A stretch of 64,000 nt of DNA. Origin: Pseudanabaena sp. ABRG5-3 (GTDB taxonomy: Bacteria; Cyanobacteriota; Cyanobacteriia; Pseudanabaenales; Pseudanabaenaceae). Where the stretch lies: the NCBI RefSeq assembly GCF_003967015.1, contig NZ_AP017566.1:1-64000 (forward strand). The letters run 5' to 3'. Position numbers and translations under genes: made by a program. The notes below the pieces were generated by a model. The model saw nothing but the letters and a program-made list of their open reading frames with translations, was not told the DNA's origin and made no database searches. This document shows positions 18,955 to 26,957 of this stretch, in pieces (the stretch's first letter is position 1; each line of letters begins with the position of its first letter).

Positions 18955-19190
18955 TTAATATAGGAATAGGGGAGCGTCGAAATCTGGAGCCATTTTTATT
19001 TTGCCTTTCATACAACCAAAAAGATGTTTACGGCGTAATGTTGGGCTTGTAGTGGCTTTATCGGTAGCTATTTGATTAGATATTTCATTGAGTGCTGCCA
19101 AATATTCATCAGACACGAAACTAGTTGTAATTGCTTTTGGGGGGTAAGTTGCGTCGCGTCGGCTAAAACTTTGGTTAACAATGGACTCAT
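18955..19190 (-). pseudogene. Frameshifted orphan antitoxin (DUF2281/VapB-like)
   Basis: Two frames together resemble one antitoxin. From ATG at 19190, with GGAGG 6 bases upstream, the frame reads MSPLLTKVLADATQLTPQKQ and stops after 40 residues. The C-terminal half (RRKHLFGCMKGKIKMAPDFDAPL) lies in the neighbouring frame, which stays open from ATG at 19203 to a stop at 18955. The usual DAPLEDF-like ending is replaced by DAPLFLY and a stop. No PIN-domain toxin follows. A single indel plus loss of the 3' end would explain this. The alternative is that the open 82-residue frame is a real gene of unknown function. Confidence 0.5.
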
Positions 19191-19249
19191 AATTTACCTC
19201 CATTACCTCATTCCTTGGGTCTTAACATTTTATTCTATCGCCTCAGCCA

Positions 19250-20599
19250 TCATCCCCCTAGTTCTCTAATCCTATCGAGAGATTTGTTATACCATTCTGT
19301 ATTCCCTTGCTGTTGATAAAGTTCCGAGGCTTTCCAAAAATCTGCCAGTGCTTCTTGTTTGTCACCTCTTTCTTTTTTGATTAACCCACGACTATAGTAA
19401 GCATTAGGATAATTAGAGTTGAGGCGGATGGCTTCGTTATAGTCTGAGTCTGCACCCTGTTTGTCTCCTAATGCAGACTTTGCAAGACCGCGATTGTAGT
19501 AAGGTAAATGCAATTCAGAATTTTTTAGGCGAATAGATTCGTTGTAATCGGCGATCGCACCCTGTTTGTCTCCTAAGTCAGACTTCGCAAGACCGCGATT
19601 ATTGTAAGCATCAGCATAATCAGGCTTGAGGCGGATGGCTGCGTTGTAGTTGGCGATCGCGCTTTGTTTGTCTCCCAAATCATACTTCGCAAGACCGAGA
19701 CTGTAGTAAGCATCAGCTAAACTTCTACTACCCCAATTTTGGTTAATTCTTATGGCATCTGTATAGTCAGAGTTCGCGCCTTGTTTGTCTCCTGAATTAT
19801 ACTTCGCAAGACCACGATTGAAGTAAGCAAGAGCATAGTTAGGTTTGAGGCGAATAGCTTCGTTGTAATCGGCTATTGCTCCCTGTCTGTCTGCTAAGTC
19901 AGACTTCGCATTCCCGCGATTGTTGTAAGCATCAGCATAATCAGGCTTGAGGCGGATGGCTGCGTTGTAGTTGGCGATCGCGCTTTGTTTGTCTCCTAAC
20001 TTTCTCTTTACATTCCCGCGATTGTAGTAAGCAAGGGCATAGTTAGGATTAAGGCGAATCGCGTCATTGAAGTCGGTGATCGCGCCTTGTTTGTCTCCCA
20101 AATCATACTTCGCAACACCGCGACCAGTGTACATATCCGCATCGTTAGGATTGAGGCGGATGGCTGCGTTGTAATCGACGATCGCGCTTTGTTTGTCTCC
20201 CAAACCATACTTCGCAAGACCGCGATTGTAGTAAGCATCAGCTAAACTTCTACTACCCCAATTTTGGTTAATTCTTATGGCATCTGTATAGTCAGAGTTC
20301 GCGCCTTGTTTGTCTCCCAATGCAGATTTCACTGTTCCTCGATTGAAGTAAGCAAGAGCATAGTTAGGTTTGAGGCGAATTGCATCACTGTAGTCGGAGA
20401 TCGCCCCTCGATAGTCTTTCTTTGCATACTTTGCATTCCCCTGTTCGAGCAAAGCTTCGGCATTACTAGATTGTGCGATCAAGTTAGCAAGATTTGGAGG
20501 GACTGCGTGAGCAGATTCAAAGCTGTGACCGATTGAAAAAGAACCAAGCAATAAACTAGCAGACACAAGACTCAATACTTGACGATTAAACTGAAGCAT
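19250..20599 (-). CDS. Exported TPR-repeat protein
   Basis: A 449-residue protein with a signal peptide (hydrophobic core about 8-25, possible cleavage after ESAHA). About eleven TPR units follow. They are highly uniform (consensus NRGLAKYxLGDKQGAIADYNEAIRLKPNYA), far more alike than in most TPR proteins. Two units carry the same extra segment INQNWGSRSLADAYY, from a 91-bp exact duplication in the DNA. TPRs are protein-interaction scaffolds; the partner is unknown. It is probably periplasmic. It lies between toxin-antitoxin remnants, on the same strand. Confidence 0.88.
   Translation of the reverse strand: MLQFNRQVLSLVSASLLLGSFSIGHSFESAHAVPPNLANLIAQSSNAEALLEQGNAKYAKKDYRGAISDYSDAIRLKPNYALAYFNRGTVKSALGDKQGANSDYTDAIRINQNWGSRSLADAYYNRGLAKYGLGDKQSAIVDYNAAIRLNPNDADMYTGRGVAKYDLGDKQGAITDFNDAIRLNPNYALAYYNRGNVKRKLGDKQSAIANYNAAIRLKPDYADAYNNRGNAKSDLADRQGAIADYNEAIRLKPNYALAYFNRGLAKYNSGDKQGANSDYTDAIRINQNWGSRSLADAYYSLGLAKYDLGDKQSAIANYNAAIRLKPDYADAYNNRGLAKSDLGDKQGAIADYNESIRLKNSELHLPYYNRGLAKSALGDKQGADSDYNEAIRLNSNYPNAYYSRGLIKKERGDKQEALADFWKASELYQQQGNTEWYNKSLDRIRELGG
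19702..19792. repeat. 91-bp direct repeat within the TPR gene, copy 1
   Basis: Identical over 91 bases to 20227-20317, 525 bases away. It encodes the segment around INQNWGSRSLADAYY plus the start of the next TPR. Identity at the DNA level implies a recent duplication or gene conversion. Confidence 0.85.
20227..20317. repeat. 91-bp direct repeat within the TPR gene, copy 2
   Basis: Second copy of the exact repeat at 19702-19792, in the same reading frame and orientation. Confidence 0.85.
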
Positions 20600-20767
20600 T
20601 TAATTTATACCCTTATCCCTGATTGATATTTTAGTATAAAAGTCATATTTTCTAAAAATAATGCTATTTTTTACGGTTCTACAGCGTCAAAAGCTTTATT
20701 TTTGATGATTCCTGTGTCATTACAATTCCGCCCCACACTTTAATACCAATTGCTTCAGTTAAAGGAC

Positions 20768-20872
20768 TCAATCATAATGGCAAGACTTGCGAACTATGCT
20801 ATTGACTTCATTGCTCAATCTCTTGTTCAATCTAGATTTAATATTTTCAAGATATTGACTAGCTTCCATCAT
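20768..20872 (-). pseudogene. Possible truncated TumE-like toxin remnant
   Basis: A 34-codon frame starts ATG at 20872, 3 bases after the stop of the TumA-like gene. It reads MMEASQYLENIKSRLNKRLS and stops at 20768. The helix ASQYLENIKSRL resembles the N-terminus of DUF6516/TumE-family toxins, which usually follow this kind of antitoxin. The toxin core is missing from the downstream sequence. It could instead be a chance short frame. Confidence 0.3.
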
Positions 20873-20875
20873 GAA

Positions 20876-21193
20876 TTATTGTCTTTTTGGCTGTAACACC
20901 TGCAAACACTCTTGAACAGATTGCCAAAGCTCATAAATAACACCCCATTCAAAATAATCCATCTCATCACCTAAACTACCCTCACTAAATCTTTGATAGA
21001 AAATCTCTGAAGCCATTTGATATTGAAGTTCATAAGTCTGTAATTTTGACTGAAGTTCAGAAGCTTGTTTGAGGGTATTTGCTCTTTCTAATTCGATAAT
21101 TTTGGTAAGAGCGCGATCAATTAAGCTACTGCGATAGCCTTTTAAATAGAGAGAGTCAATAATTTGCAAGGGTTCAGGAATTTGGACAATCAT
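20876..21193 (-). CDS. TumA-like antitoxin (hypothetical)
   Basis: I chose ATG at 21193, giving 105 residues. It is preceded by AGGAT, and a longer frame would run into the end of the SNF2 gene. The protein is mostly helical (coiled coil from about 30 to 75) and ends YQRFSEGSLGDEMDYFEWGVIYELW. That pattern resembles the antitoxin component of TumE/TumA-type pairs in cyanobacteria. The expected toxin downstream seems truncated (20768-20872), so this would be an orphan antitoxin. The family call is from memory and moderate in strength. Confidence 0.5.
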   Translation of the reverse strand: MIVQIPEPLQIIDSLYLKGYRSSLIDRALTKIIELERANTLKQASELQSKLQTYELQYQMASEIFYQRFSEGSLGDEMDYFEWGVIYELWQSVQECLQVLQPKRQ

Positions 21194-21266
21194 AAGTTTT
21201 ATCCTGTAAATTGTTGGTTTAGTTGTGTAAGCCTGATTTATTTTCGCATAAAAATTTTTTAATTCC

Positions 21267-24200
21267 TTAATCCATGATCGCACTCTTATTTAAAGCAATA
21301 AGCTGCTTGAACTTGTCGTTGTCTAGCTCCGTGAGCCAAGACTCATCCGCACCAACGATCGCACCTGCGAGTTTCTTTTTGTCCTCAATCATTTGATCGA
21401 TGCGCTCCTCTAGAGAGCCAATGGTGATGAATTTATGGACAAAGACATTTTTCTTCTGCCCAATCCGAAAGGCGCGATCAGTGGCTTGGTCTTCAACGGC
21501 GGGATTCCACCAGCGATCGAAGTGGAAGACATGATTTGCCTTGGTAAGCGTAATCCCGACCCCGCCAGCCTTGAGCGAAAGAACAAATACCGAAGGCTCA
21601 GTTTCAGGATCTTGGAACTCGGTAATCATGCGCTCGCGTTTATCGCGATTCGTGCCGCCGTGAATGTAGTAGGTGTTGTAATGCAGCTTTTGACGGATAT
21701 ATTTTTCCAGAGCATCACCGATCTCGGTAAATTGTGTAAAGATTAACAAGCTTTCTCCTTCCGAAATCACTTCCTCCATCATCTCGGATAAACGGCTAAG
21801 CTTATGCGATCGCTCTGGTGTAAAATCGCTACCATCTTGCAAAAACTGGCGCGGATGATTGCAAATTTGCTTAAGCTTCAGCAATGTCGAAAGAATTAAA
21901 CCTTTACGCTGAATTCCTTCGACTTCGTTGAGTTGTTTTTCCACATCTCTCACCACCACTTCATAAAGGGAGGCTTGCTCTTTGGTGAGGTTGGTATAGA
22001 GCTTTTGTTCGATTTTATCAGGCAGATCTTTAATGATCGATTGATCGGTTTTGACTCTCCTGAGAATAAATGGCTCGACTAGCTTTTTGAGAACACCTGC
22101 TTGAATTTGATCATTATTCTTTTGAATTGGTGTTTCAAAGGATTTCTTAAACTGTGCTTCTTTACCTAAGTAGTTGGGATTGAGGAAGTTGAAAATCGAC
22201 CATAAATCTAACAGACGATTTTCAACGGGTGTACCTGTGAGGGCGAGACGGTGTTTGGCTTCGAGTTTAAGGATTGCTTTGGTTTGAGCAGCTTTCGGAT
22301 TTTTGATGTTTTGGGCTTCATCAATCACGATTCGATGCCAGTTGACGGAACTAAATAGAGCTTCATCTTTGCGAATGAGCGTGAAGGAAGTAATGATCAA
22401 ATCATGGGTTTGATAGATCTCTTGAAAAGCGGCAGTATCTTGAAGGCGATCGCTACCGTGATGGACGATCGCTCGTAAATGGGGCGCAAACTTCTCGATT
22501 TCCTTTTGCCAATTACCGACAACGGATGTAGGGGCAATCAGTAACGTGGGCGGGATCTCATTTACCGATACAACGGCAGGAAGAACTTTTTTAGATTTTG
22601 TTGCTTTGGTTGATTTTTTGGCTTTAGTGGGTTCGGGAATTTCACTAATGGCGGCGCGTTCATTCACCAATCTCGCAATAATCTGCACGGTCTTACCCAA
22701 GCCCATATCATCGGCTAGACAACCATTTAAGCCCAAATTTTCTAAATATTGCAACCATGCTACGCCACGTTTTTGATATTCGCGCAGAGTTCCATTAAGC
22801 TGAGGCGGATTTTCAATGGGTTCAAATAGCTGCTTGTCTTGCAACTTAGTTAGCATCTCGGCAAGGACACTATTGCGATCAACTTCCCAATCAGGATCAG
22901 TGGCAGTTAACTTCATCAGGTCAATTAGACTCATTGCCGATGTGCCTTGTCCCTGCTGTTGCCAGAAGGTGAGCATCTCTTGCATTTTGTCGCGATCGAG
23001 TTCAACCCATTCACCACGAAACTTAACTAGCGGTGCTTTAGCATTAACTAGCTGTTCCCATTCCTTTACGGAAATACTTTCATCACCGATCGCTAATTCG
23101 TACTGATATTCCACTAATTGCTCGAAACCAAAGTAGCTCTTGGCTTGAGTTTTAGAACTTGTCGCACTTTTGCCCGAACCTTTGAGCTTGATTTTTGCCT
23201 TGCGTCGTCCCGCAGGTGTCCACCAAGCAGGCACAACCACTTTGTAGCCCGCATCTTCTAAAACCCAAGCTGATTCCTTCAGAAATTCAAAGGCTTGGTC
23301 AAGATTGAGACTTAGACCGATGGGGCGATCGGTTTCTAAGCCTTGCCAAATAGGATTATAGATTCTGGCGGCATAGCCAAGATTTAATAGGAGGTTTTGC
23401 TCAAACTCTTTGCCAAATTGCTTTTCAAGCACCTTCTTTTTGGCTGCCGTCATTATCCAATAATCGGCTAGTGGTAATTTCAGCGAAGGATCTTGTTTAG
23501 GAGCAACTTGAAATTGCAGTTGCCAAGGTTCCTCTTCCTTAAATGGAGCTTGTAGTTGAAAGCAGAGATAAAAAGCAGAATCCGATTGGGTGCGAATAAT
23601 TTTTTGTTGCCATGCTTGCCATTGTTGGTACTCTTCTAATGCTGAGTCACCAGCAATCATCGAATCACCAAAGCGATCATCAGAAAAATCCAAACATTTG
23701 TGCAATAAAGAATCAAATACTTGCTTATCAAATTGAGCCGTCGATGGGGTATGGGTAATAATGCTATGCAACAATGATTCTGAGAAATGCTGTAACAGGG
23801 TGCGGCGATCGCTAAATAACGGTTGAGAATTAGGTTCGCTAAAACCTGAAACACAGGATAGGGGCATATATTCTACATATTGACCCAGTTCTTCTGCATA
23901 TTTCTCAGAAACGATCTCCCAAGCTGGATAAATCTCAAATTTTGGTGATTGACCTGCTTCTTTTTTGGACTTTGTAGAAGTTTTAGTTGCTTTAGTAGCT
24001 TTAACCTCAAGTTCTCGATACTTAAAGGCAGGAATATATTGATCCTTGAGAATAATCTGCTTAAAAGCTTGGGTGTAGTGATACCAAAATAGTAAATCAG
24101 AGCCTAGCTGTACTTCAGCAAGATTATTGATCGCGATGAAATGTAAGTCATTCAGCAATTTGACAATGTTGATTGCTCTAGAGCTATTAAAACCATTACC

Positions 24201-24641
24201 TTTAACTGAGGTTGTCACTTGATAGCAGTCAATTTGCCAGTACTCTAGCTCAAACTTTTCAGGACTCTCAAGCTCTAAATATCTTGCGGATTCTAAAGAT
24301 GGTAATGGCTGCTTCTCGCTGGTTGGTAAGAGAAAATATTTTGGGAAAACAATCTGCTTCTTGGCAAAGTTTTTCCTAACATGCGGATTAGTAATCTCTT
24401 GCAGCAGATCATCTTTAATCGCTAGATCGTTATAGAGAAATGATTTTAAATCTGGTTCAGTAAGACTAGCAGGATGTTTTACACTTGACGGCTCAGGTGT
24501 TGTTGTCTCTTTAGATGATTTACGCCGTTTAGTAGGTGCGATCGCCTTCGTTTCAGTAGTCTCTACCCAAATATAAAAATTGCCAGTCTGGATAAAGTCA
24601 TCACCTTGATCGGGAATCCAAGTACCATGCAGAATTTTCAT
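21267..24641 (-). CDS. SNF2-family DEAD/DEAH-box helicase/ATPase
   Basis: An 1124-residue protein. The N-terminal 600 residues are the accessory region found in bacterial SNF2 proteins. They include a Lys/Thr-rich linker near 30-55 and the block around FPKYFLLP. The ATPase core has LADDMGLGKT near 643 (motif I), IDEAQNIKNP near 773 (motif II) and LTGTPVENRLLDLWSI (motif III). The helicase C-terminal domain has SLLIFTQFTEIG, SLKAGGVGITLT and RAFRIGQ. A second Lys-rich insertion (TKAKKSTKATKSKK) lies after motif I. SNF2 proteins translocate on DNA and remodel protein-DNA complexes. The bacterial ones are often encoded with SWIM-finger proteins; one lies 3 kb downstream. Upstream, 24642-24746 shows no gene. 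Confidence 0.93.
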   Translation of the reverse strand: MKILHGTWIPDQGDDFIQTGNFYIWVETTETKAIAPTKRRKSSKETTTPEPSSVKHPASLTEPDLKSFLYNDLAIKDDLLQEITNPHVRKNFAKKQIVFPKYFLLPTSEKQPLPSLESARYLELESPEKFELEYWQIDCYQVTTSVKGNGFNSSRAINIVKLLNDLHFIAINNLAEVQLGSDLLFWYHYTQAFKQIILKDQYIPAFKYRELEVKATKATKTSTKSKKEAGQSPKFEIYPAWEIVSEKYAEELGQYVEYMPLSCVSGFSEPNSQPLFSDRRTLLQHFSESLLHSIITHTPSTAQFDKQVFDSLLHKCLDFSDDRFGDSMIAGDSALEEYQQWQAWQQKIIRTQSDSAFYLCFQLQAPFKEEEPWQLQFQVAPKQDPSLKLPLADYWIMTAAKKKVLEKQFGKEFEQNLLLNLGYAARIYNPIWQGLETDRPIGLSLNLDQAFEFLKESAWVLEDAGYKVVVPAWWTPAGRRKAKIKLKGSGKSATSSKTQAKSYFGFEQLVEYQYELAIGDESISVKEWEQLVNAKAPLVKFRGEWVELDRDKMQEMLTFWQQQGQGTSAMSLIDLMKLTATDPDWEVDRNSVLAEMLTKLQDKQLFEPIENPPQLNGTLREYQKRGVAWLQYLENLGLNGCLADDMGLGKTVQIIARLVNERAAISEIPEPTKAKKSTKATKSKKVLPAVVSVNEIPPTLLIAPTSVVGNWQKEIEKFAPHLRAIVHHGSDRLQDTAAFQEIYQTHDLIITSFTLIRKDEALFSSVNWHRIVIDEAQNIKNPKAAQTKAILKLEAKHRLALTGTPVENRLLDLWSIFNFLNPNYLGKEAQFKKSFETPIQKNNDQIQAGVLKKLVEPFILRRVKTDQSIIKDLPDKIEQKLYTNLTKEQASLYEVVVRDVEKQLNEVEGIQRKGLILSTLLKLKQICNHPRQFLQDGSDFTPERSHKLSRLSEMMEEVISEGESLLIFTQFTEIGDALEKYIRQKLHYNTYYIHGGTNRDKRERMITEFQDPETEPSVFVLSLKAGGVGITLTKANHVFHFDRWWNPAVEDQATDRAFRIGQKKNVFVHKFITIGSLEERIDQMIEDKKKLAGAIVGADESWLTELDNDKFKQLIALNKSAIMD

Positions 24642-24746
24642 AGAGTTTCTCGGCCAGTCTGAGGCAATAGTTTATAAATTTGATGGAGTCCATTCAACAA
24701 AATATATAACAAGACTAAGGATTTGTAGTTAGCAACTGATTTTACA

Positions 24747-24862
24747 TATAGCTATCGCCAAGTGTACTAGGATATAAAACCTAAGAATTGATTGGCGGCG
24801 CTCCGCGCCGCCAATCAATTCTTGGGTTTTGATTTGTCCTAAGACAAGTGACTGTAGCTATA
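24747..24862. repeat. Type A hairpin element, complete copy
   Basis: A 116-bp element bounded by TATAGCTA (24747-24754) and TAGCTATA (24855-24862). The inverted ends match imperfectly over about 28 bases. The core stem is 24777-24801 with 24805-24829 (one wobble, loop TCC) and contains GGCGGCGC/GCGCCGCC. Its right half is nearly identical to the copy at 14155-14256. It lies between divergent genes. Confidence 0.75.
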
Positions 24863-24911
24863 CAACAAAATCCCAAGGTGTGATGTTCACCACAGCAGAA
24901 ATTTCTCGCAT

Positions 24912-24920
24912 TGTTATAAT
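24912..24920 (+). promoter_or_regulatory. Candidate extended -10 promoter for the aldo/keto reductase
   Basis: TGTTATAAT forms a perfect extended -10 (TGnTATAAT) 32 bases before the ATG at 24953. No good -35 was found, which is common for extended -10 promoters. Confidence 0.4.
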
Positions 24921-24952
24921 TAGGTAGTTCAGAATAGCCAAACCAAGAATAT

Positions 24953-25897
24953 ATGCAAACAATCAAGCTCGGCTCCGATGGCCCAACCGTAACAGCACTA
25001 GGTGTGGGAACATGGGCATGGGGCGATACGCTATTTTGGGCTTATGGTAAAGATTTTGGGGCAAAAGATGTAGCAGAGGCCTTCCAAGCTTCTGTCGATG
25101 CAGGGGTTACTTTTTTTGATACTGCCGAAGTCTACGGATTTGGTGAATCAGAACGTTTGATTGGTCAGTTTTGTAAGCAAACTTCACAACCAGTCCAGAT
25201 TGCTACCAAGTATTTCCCATTACCTTGGCGATGGCATCGATCTGCGATCGCTGATGCTCTAACCGCTAGTCTAGAACGTTTACAAACAAAGCAAATTAGT
25301 CTTTATCAAATCCACTGGCCTTTAGAATTTCTACTTAAGACTAAAGACTTTATGGAAGTACTTGCTGAGGAAGTCAAAAAAGGAAGAATTCAATCAGTGG
25401 GCGTGAGCAACTATTCTGCTGCCCAAATGACCCTAGCGCACCAATATCTTAGCGAAAAGGGTATCCCCCTAGCGGTGAATCAAGTTCCCTATTCTCTATT
25501 GACTAGACAAATTGAACAGAATGGCGTTCTCGCTAAGTCAAAACAATTGGGAGTAACGATTCTTGCTTATAGTCCCCTTGCCCAAGGTTTATTGACTGGT
25601 AAATACACATCCAAAACTGTGAAGTCTCTCCAAGGTGCGCGGCGCATCGATCCTCGATTTAGTCCTAAAGGTTTGCAAAGGTTGGAACCACTTTTCTCTA
25701 CACTCAAGAATCTATCGGACAAGTATGACAAGACTCCTGCTCAGATTTCTTTAAATTGGCTAATTTCTCAAGGTAATATCATTCCTATCCCTGGAGCAAA
25801 AAATGCCAATCAAGCGAAACAAAATGCTGGTGCTTTAGGGTGGTCATTAACACCCCAAGAAGTGGAACTACTTCGTCTCCAAGCTCCCTCAAATTAA
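24953..25897 (+). CDS. Aldo/keto reductase
   Basis: A 314-residue cytoplasmic (alpha/beta)8 oxidoreductase. The catalytic tetrad is visible as Asp56 (FFDTAEVYG), Tyr61, Lys86 (IATKY) and His121 (YQIHWP). The NADPH-binding C-terminal segment includes IPIPGAKNANQAKQN. The form with GESERLIG belongs to the YajO/IolS-like group often annotated as general aldo/keto reductases in cyanobacteria. The substrate cannot be told. It is transcribed alone, divergently from the SNF2 gene. Confidence 0.92.
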   Translation: MQTIKLGSDGPTVTALGVGTWAWGDTLFWAYGKDFGAKDVAEAFQASVDAGVTFFDTAEVYGFGESERLIGQFCKQTSQPVQIATKYFPLPWRWHRSAIADALTASLERLQTKQISLYQIHWPLEFLLKTKDFMEVLAEEVKKGRIQSVGVSNYSAAQMTLAHQYLSEKGIPLAVNQVPYSLLTRQIEQNGVLAKSKQLGVTILAYSPLAQGLLTGKYTSKTVKSLQGARRIDPRFSPKGLQRLEPLFSTLKNLSDKYDKTPAQISLNWLISQGNIIPIPGAKNANQAKQNAGALGWSLTPQEVELLRLQAPSN

Positions 25898-26002
25898 AAG
25901 CGGAATGTAGATCTCGTCCTTACCTGTCTAACCGTCACATAATTGCGCCTACAAAGTCACCAACATTTCCATAAACTCATCCAACTAAGCTATCAATGAG
26001 TT

Positions 26003-26105
26003 ATACCAATTCACGAAAGTGTTGTCACACTTTCGTGAATTGAAAACCGACCCCAGTGAGGGTTTTCAAAACTAAAAATGGCACAGCCATTTTTAGTTTT
26101 GGTAT
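26003..26105. repeat. Composite three-hairpin repeat (type C)
   Basis: The outer ends ATACCAA (26003-26009) and TTGGTAT (26099-26105) are inverted repeats. Inside are three stems. The first is 16 bp (26007-26022 with 26027-26042, CAATTCACGAAAGTG). The second is 7 bp (GAAAACC with GGTTTTC). The third is 15 bp (26068-26082 with 26086-26100, arm AAAACTAAAAATGGC). The element fills most of the spacer 25898-26201, which has no gene. Parts resemble sequence near 2670. Confidence 0.65.
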
Positions 26106-26201
26106 TAGGAATACTGGATGTTTGGAGTATGTTTAGTTTTACACCAAGCTAGTGTTAAATAGTTGACATACTTCATAGAATTTCAGAGGTTAAAAGTATT
26201 C

Positions 26202-26957
26202 GTGACTAAAACTATAGCTATTTTTAATCAAGCTGGTGGCGTGGGAAAAACAACGCTCACCCATAACTTAGGCTACCAAATAGCTAAACGCGATCGCCGA
26301 GTTTTATTGGTGGATATGGATCCACAGTCGTCGCTCACTAAGTTTGTCGGGTTAGTTCCTTCTGAGCTAGATAAGACCGTCGCTAATGCGATCATTGAAG
26401 AGGAAGCACTACCAATCCACAAAGATTTATTAGGGATGGATTTTGCCCCTGCTAACCGTCTTTTGAGCGCTACGGAGATGCAATTAGTCAGCGCTTCCCT
26501 GCGTGACTTTCGGCTAAAGGATGCGTTGGAATTAGTAAATGAGCAATACGACTATATTTTGCTAGATTGTCCACCAAGCTTAGGTCTGCTCAGTTATATT
26601 TCACTGGTCGCCGCCACCCATGTTCTCGTTCCTGTCGAAACCCACCTCAAAGCCTTCGAGGGAACCGATGAACTATTACAAACACTCACCTATGTCAAAA
26701 GCAAACCTAACAAGCAATTGCAAGTGATCGGCTTTGTACCCACCCGCTACGACGGTCGTAACTCCGCCGACATTCGTACCCTTGAAGCGATGAATGAACA
26801 ACTTGCCGCATGGGGTAAAGTGTTTGCAGCAATTCCCCGTGCCACAGCTTTTGTGGATGCCAGTGAAGAGAGATTGCCTCTCGCCGCTTTACAAGCTAAA
26901 CATCCTGCTGTAAAGATTATGGACAAAATTATCGACCATATAGAGAAGTTGGTATGA
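26202..26957 (+). CDS. parA: ParA-family partition ATPase
   Basis: I chose GTG at 26202 (AGAGG upstream), giving 251 residues starting MTKTIAIFNQAGGVGKTT. A TTG start at 26163 would add 13 unconserved residues. ParA ATPases drive DNA segregation with ParB. Visible motifs are a P-loop in which the deviant Walker A reads AGGVGKTT, VDMDPQSSLT (A') and YILLDCPPSLG (B). The lysine that normally opens the deviant Walker A (KGGxGKT) is Ala here, as in some other cyanobacterial ParA-like proteins. parB follows with a 4-base overlap, so the pair is translationally coupled. The protein lacks the N-terminal helix-turn-helix of type Ia plasmid ParAs. Confidence 0.92.
   Translation: MTKTIAIFNQAGGVGKTTLTHNLGYQIAKRDRRVLLVDMDPQSSLTKFVGLVPSELDKTVANAIIEEEALPIHKDLLGMDFAPANRLLSATEMQLVSASLRDFRLKDALELVNEQYDYILLDCPPSLGLLSYISLVAATHVLVPVETHLKAFEGTDELLQTLTYVKSKPNKQLQVIGFVPTRYDGRNSADIRTLEAMNEQLAAWGKVFAAIPRATAFVDASEERLPLAALQAKHPAVKIMDKIIDHIEKLV

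Noticed and set aside
19250-20599. CRISPR-like array suggested by regular short repeats on the plus strand
   Set aside because: The spacing of about 102 bases and the open frame show that these are TPR codons, not CRISPR repeats and spacers.
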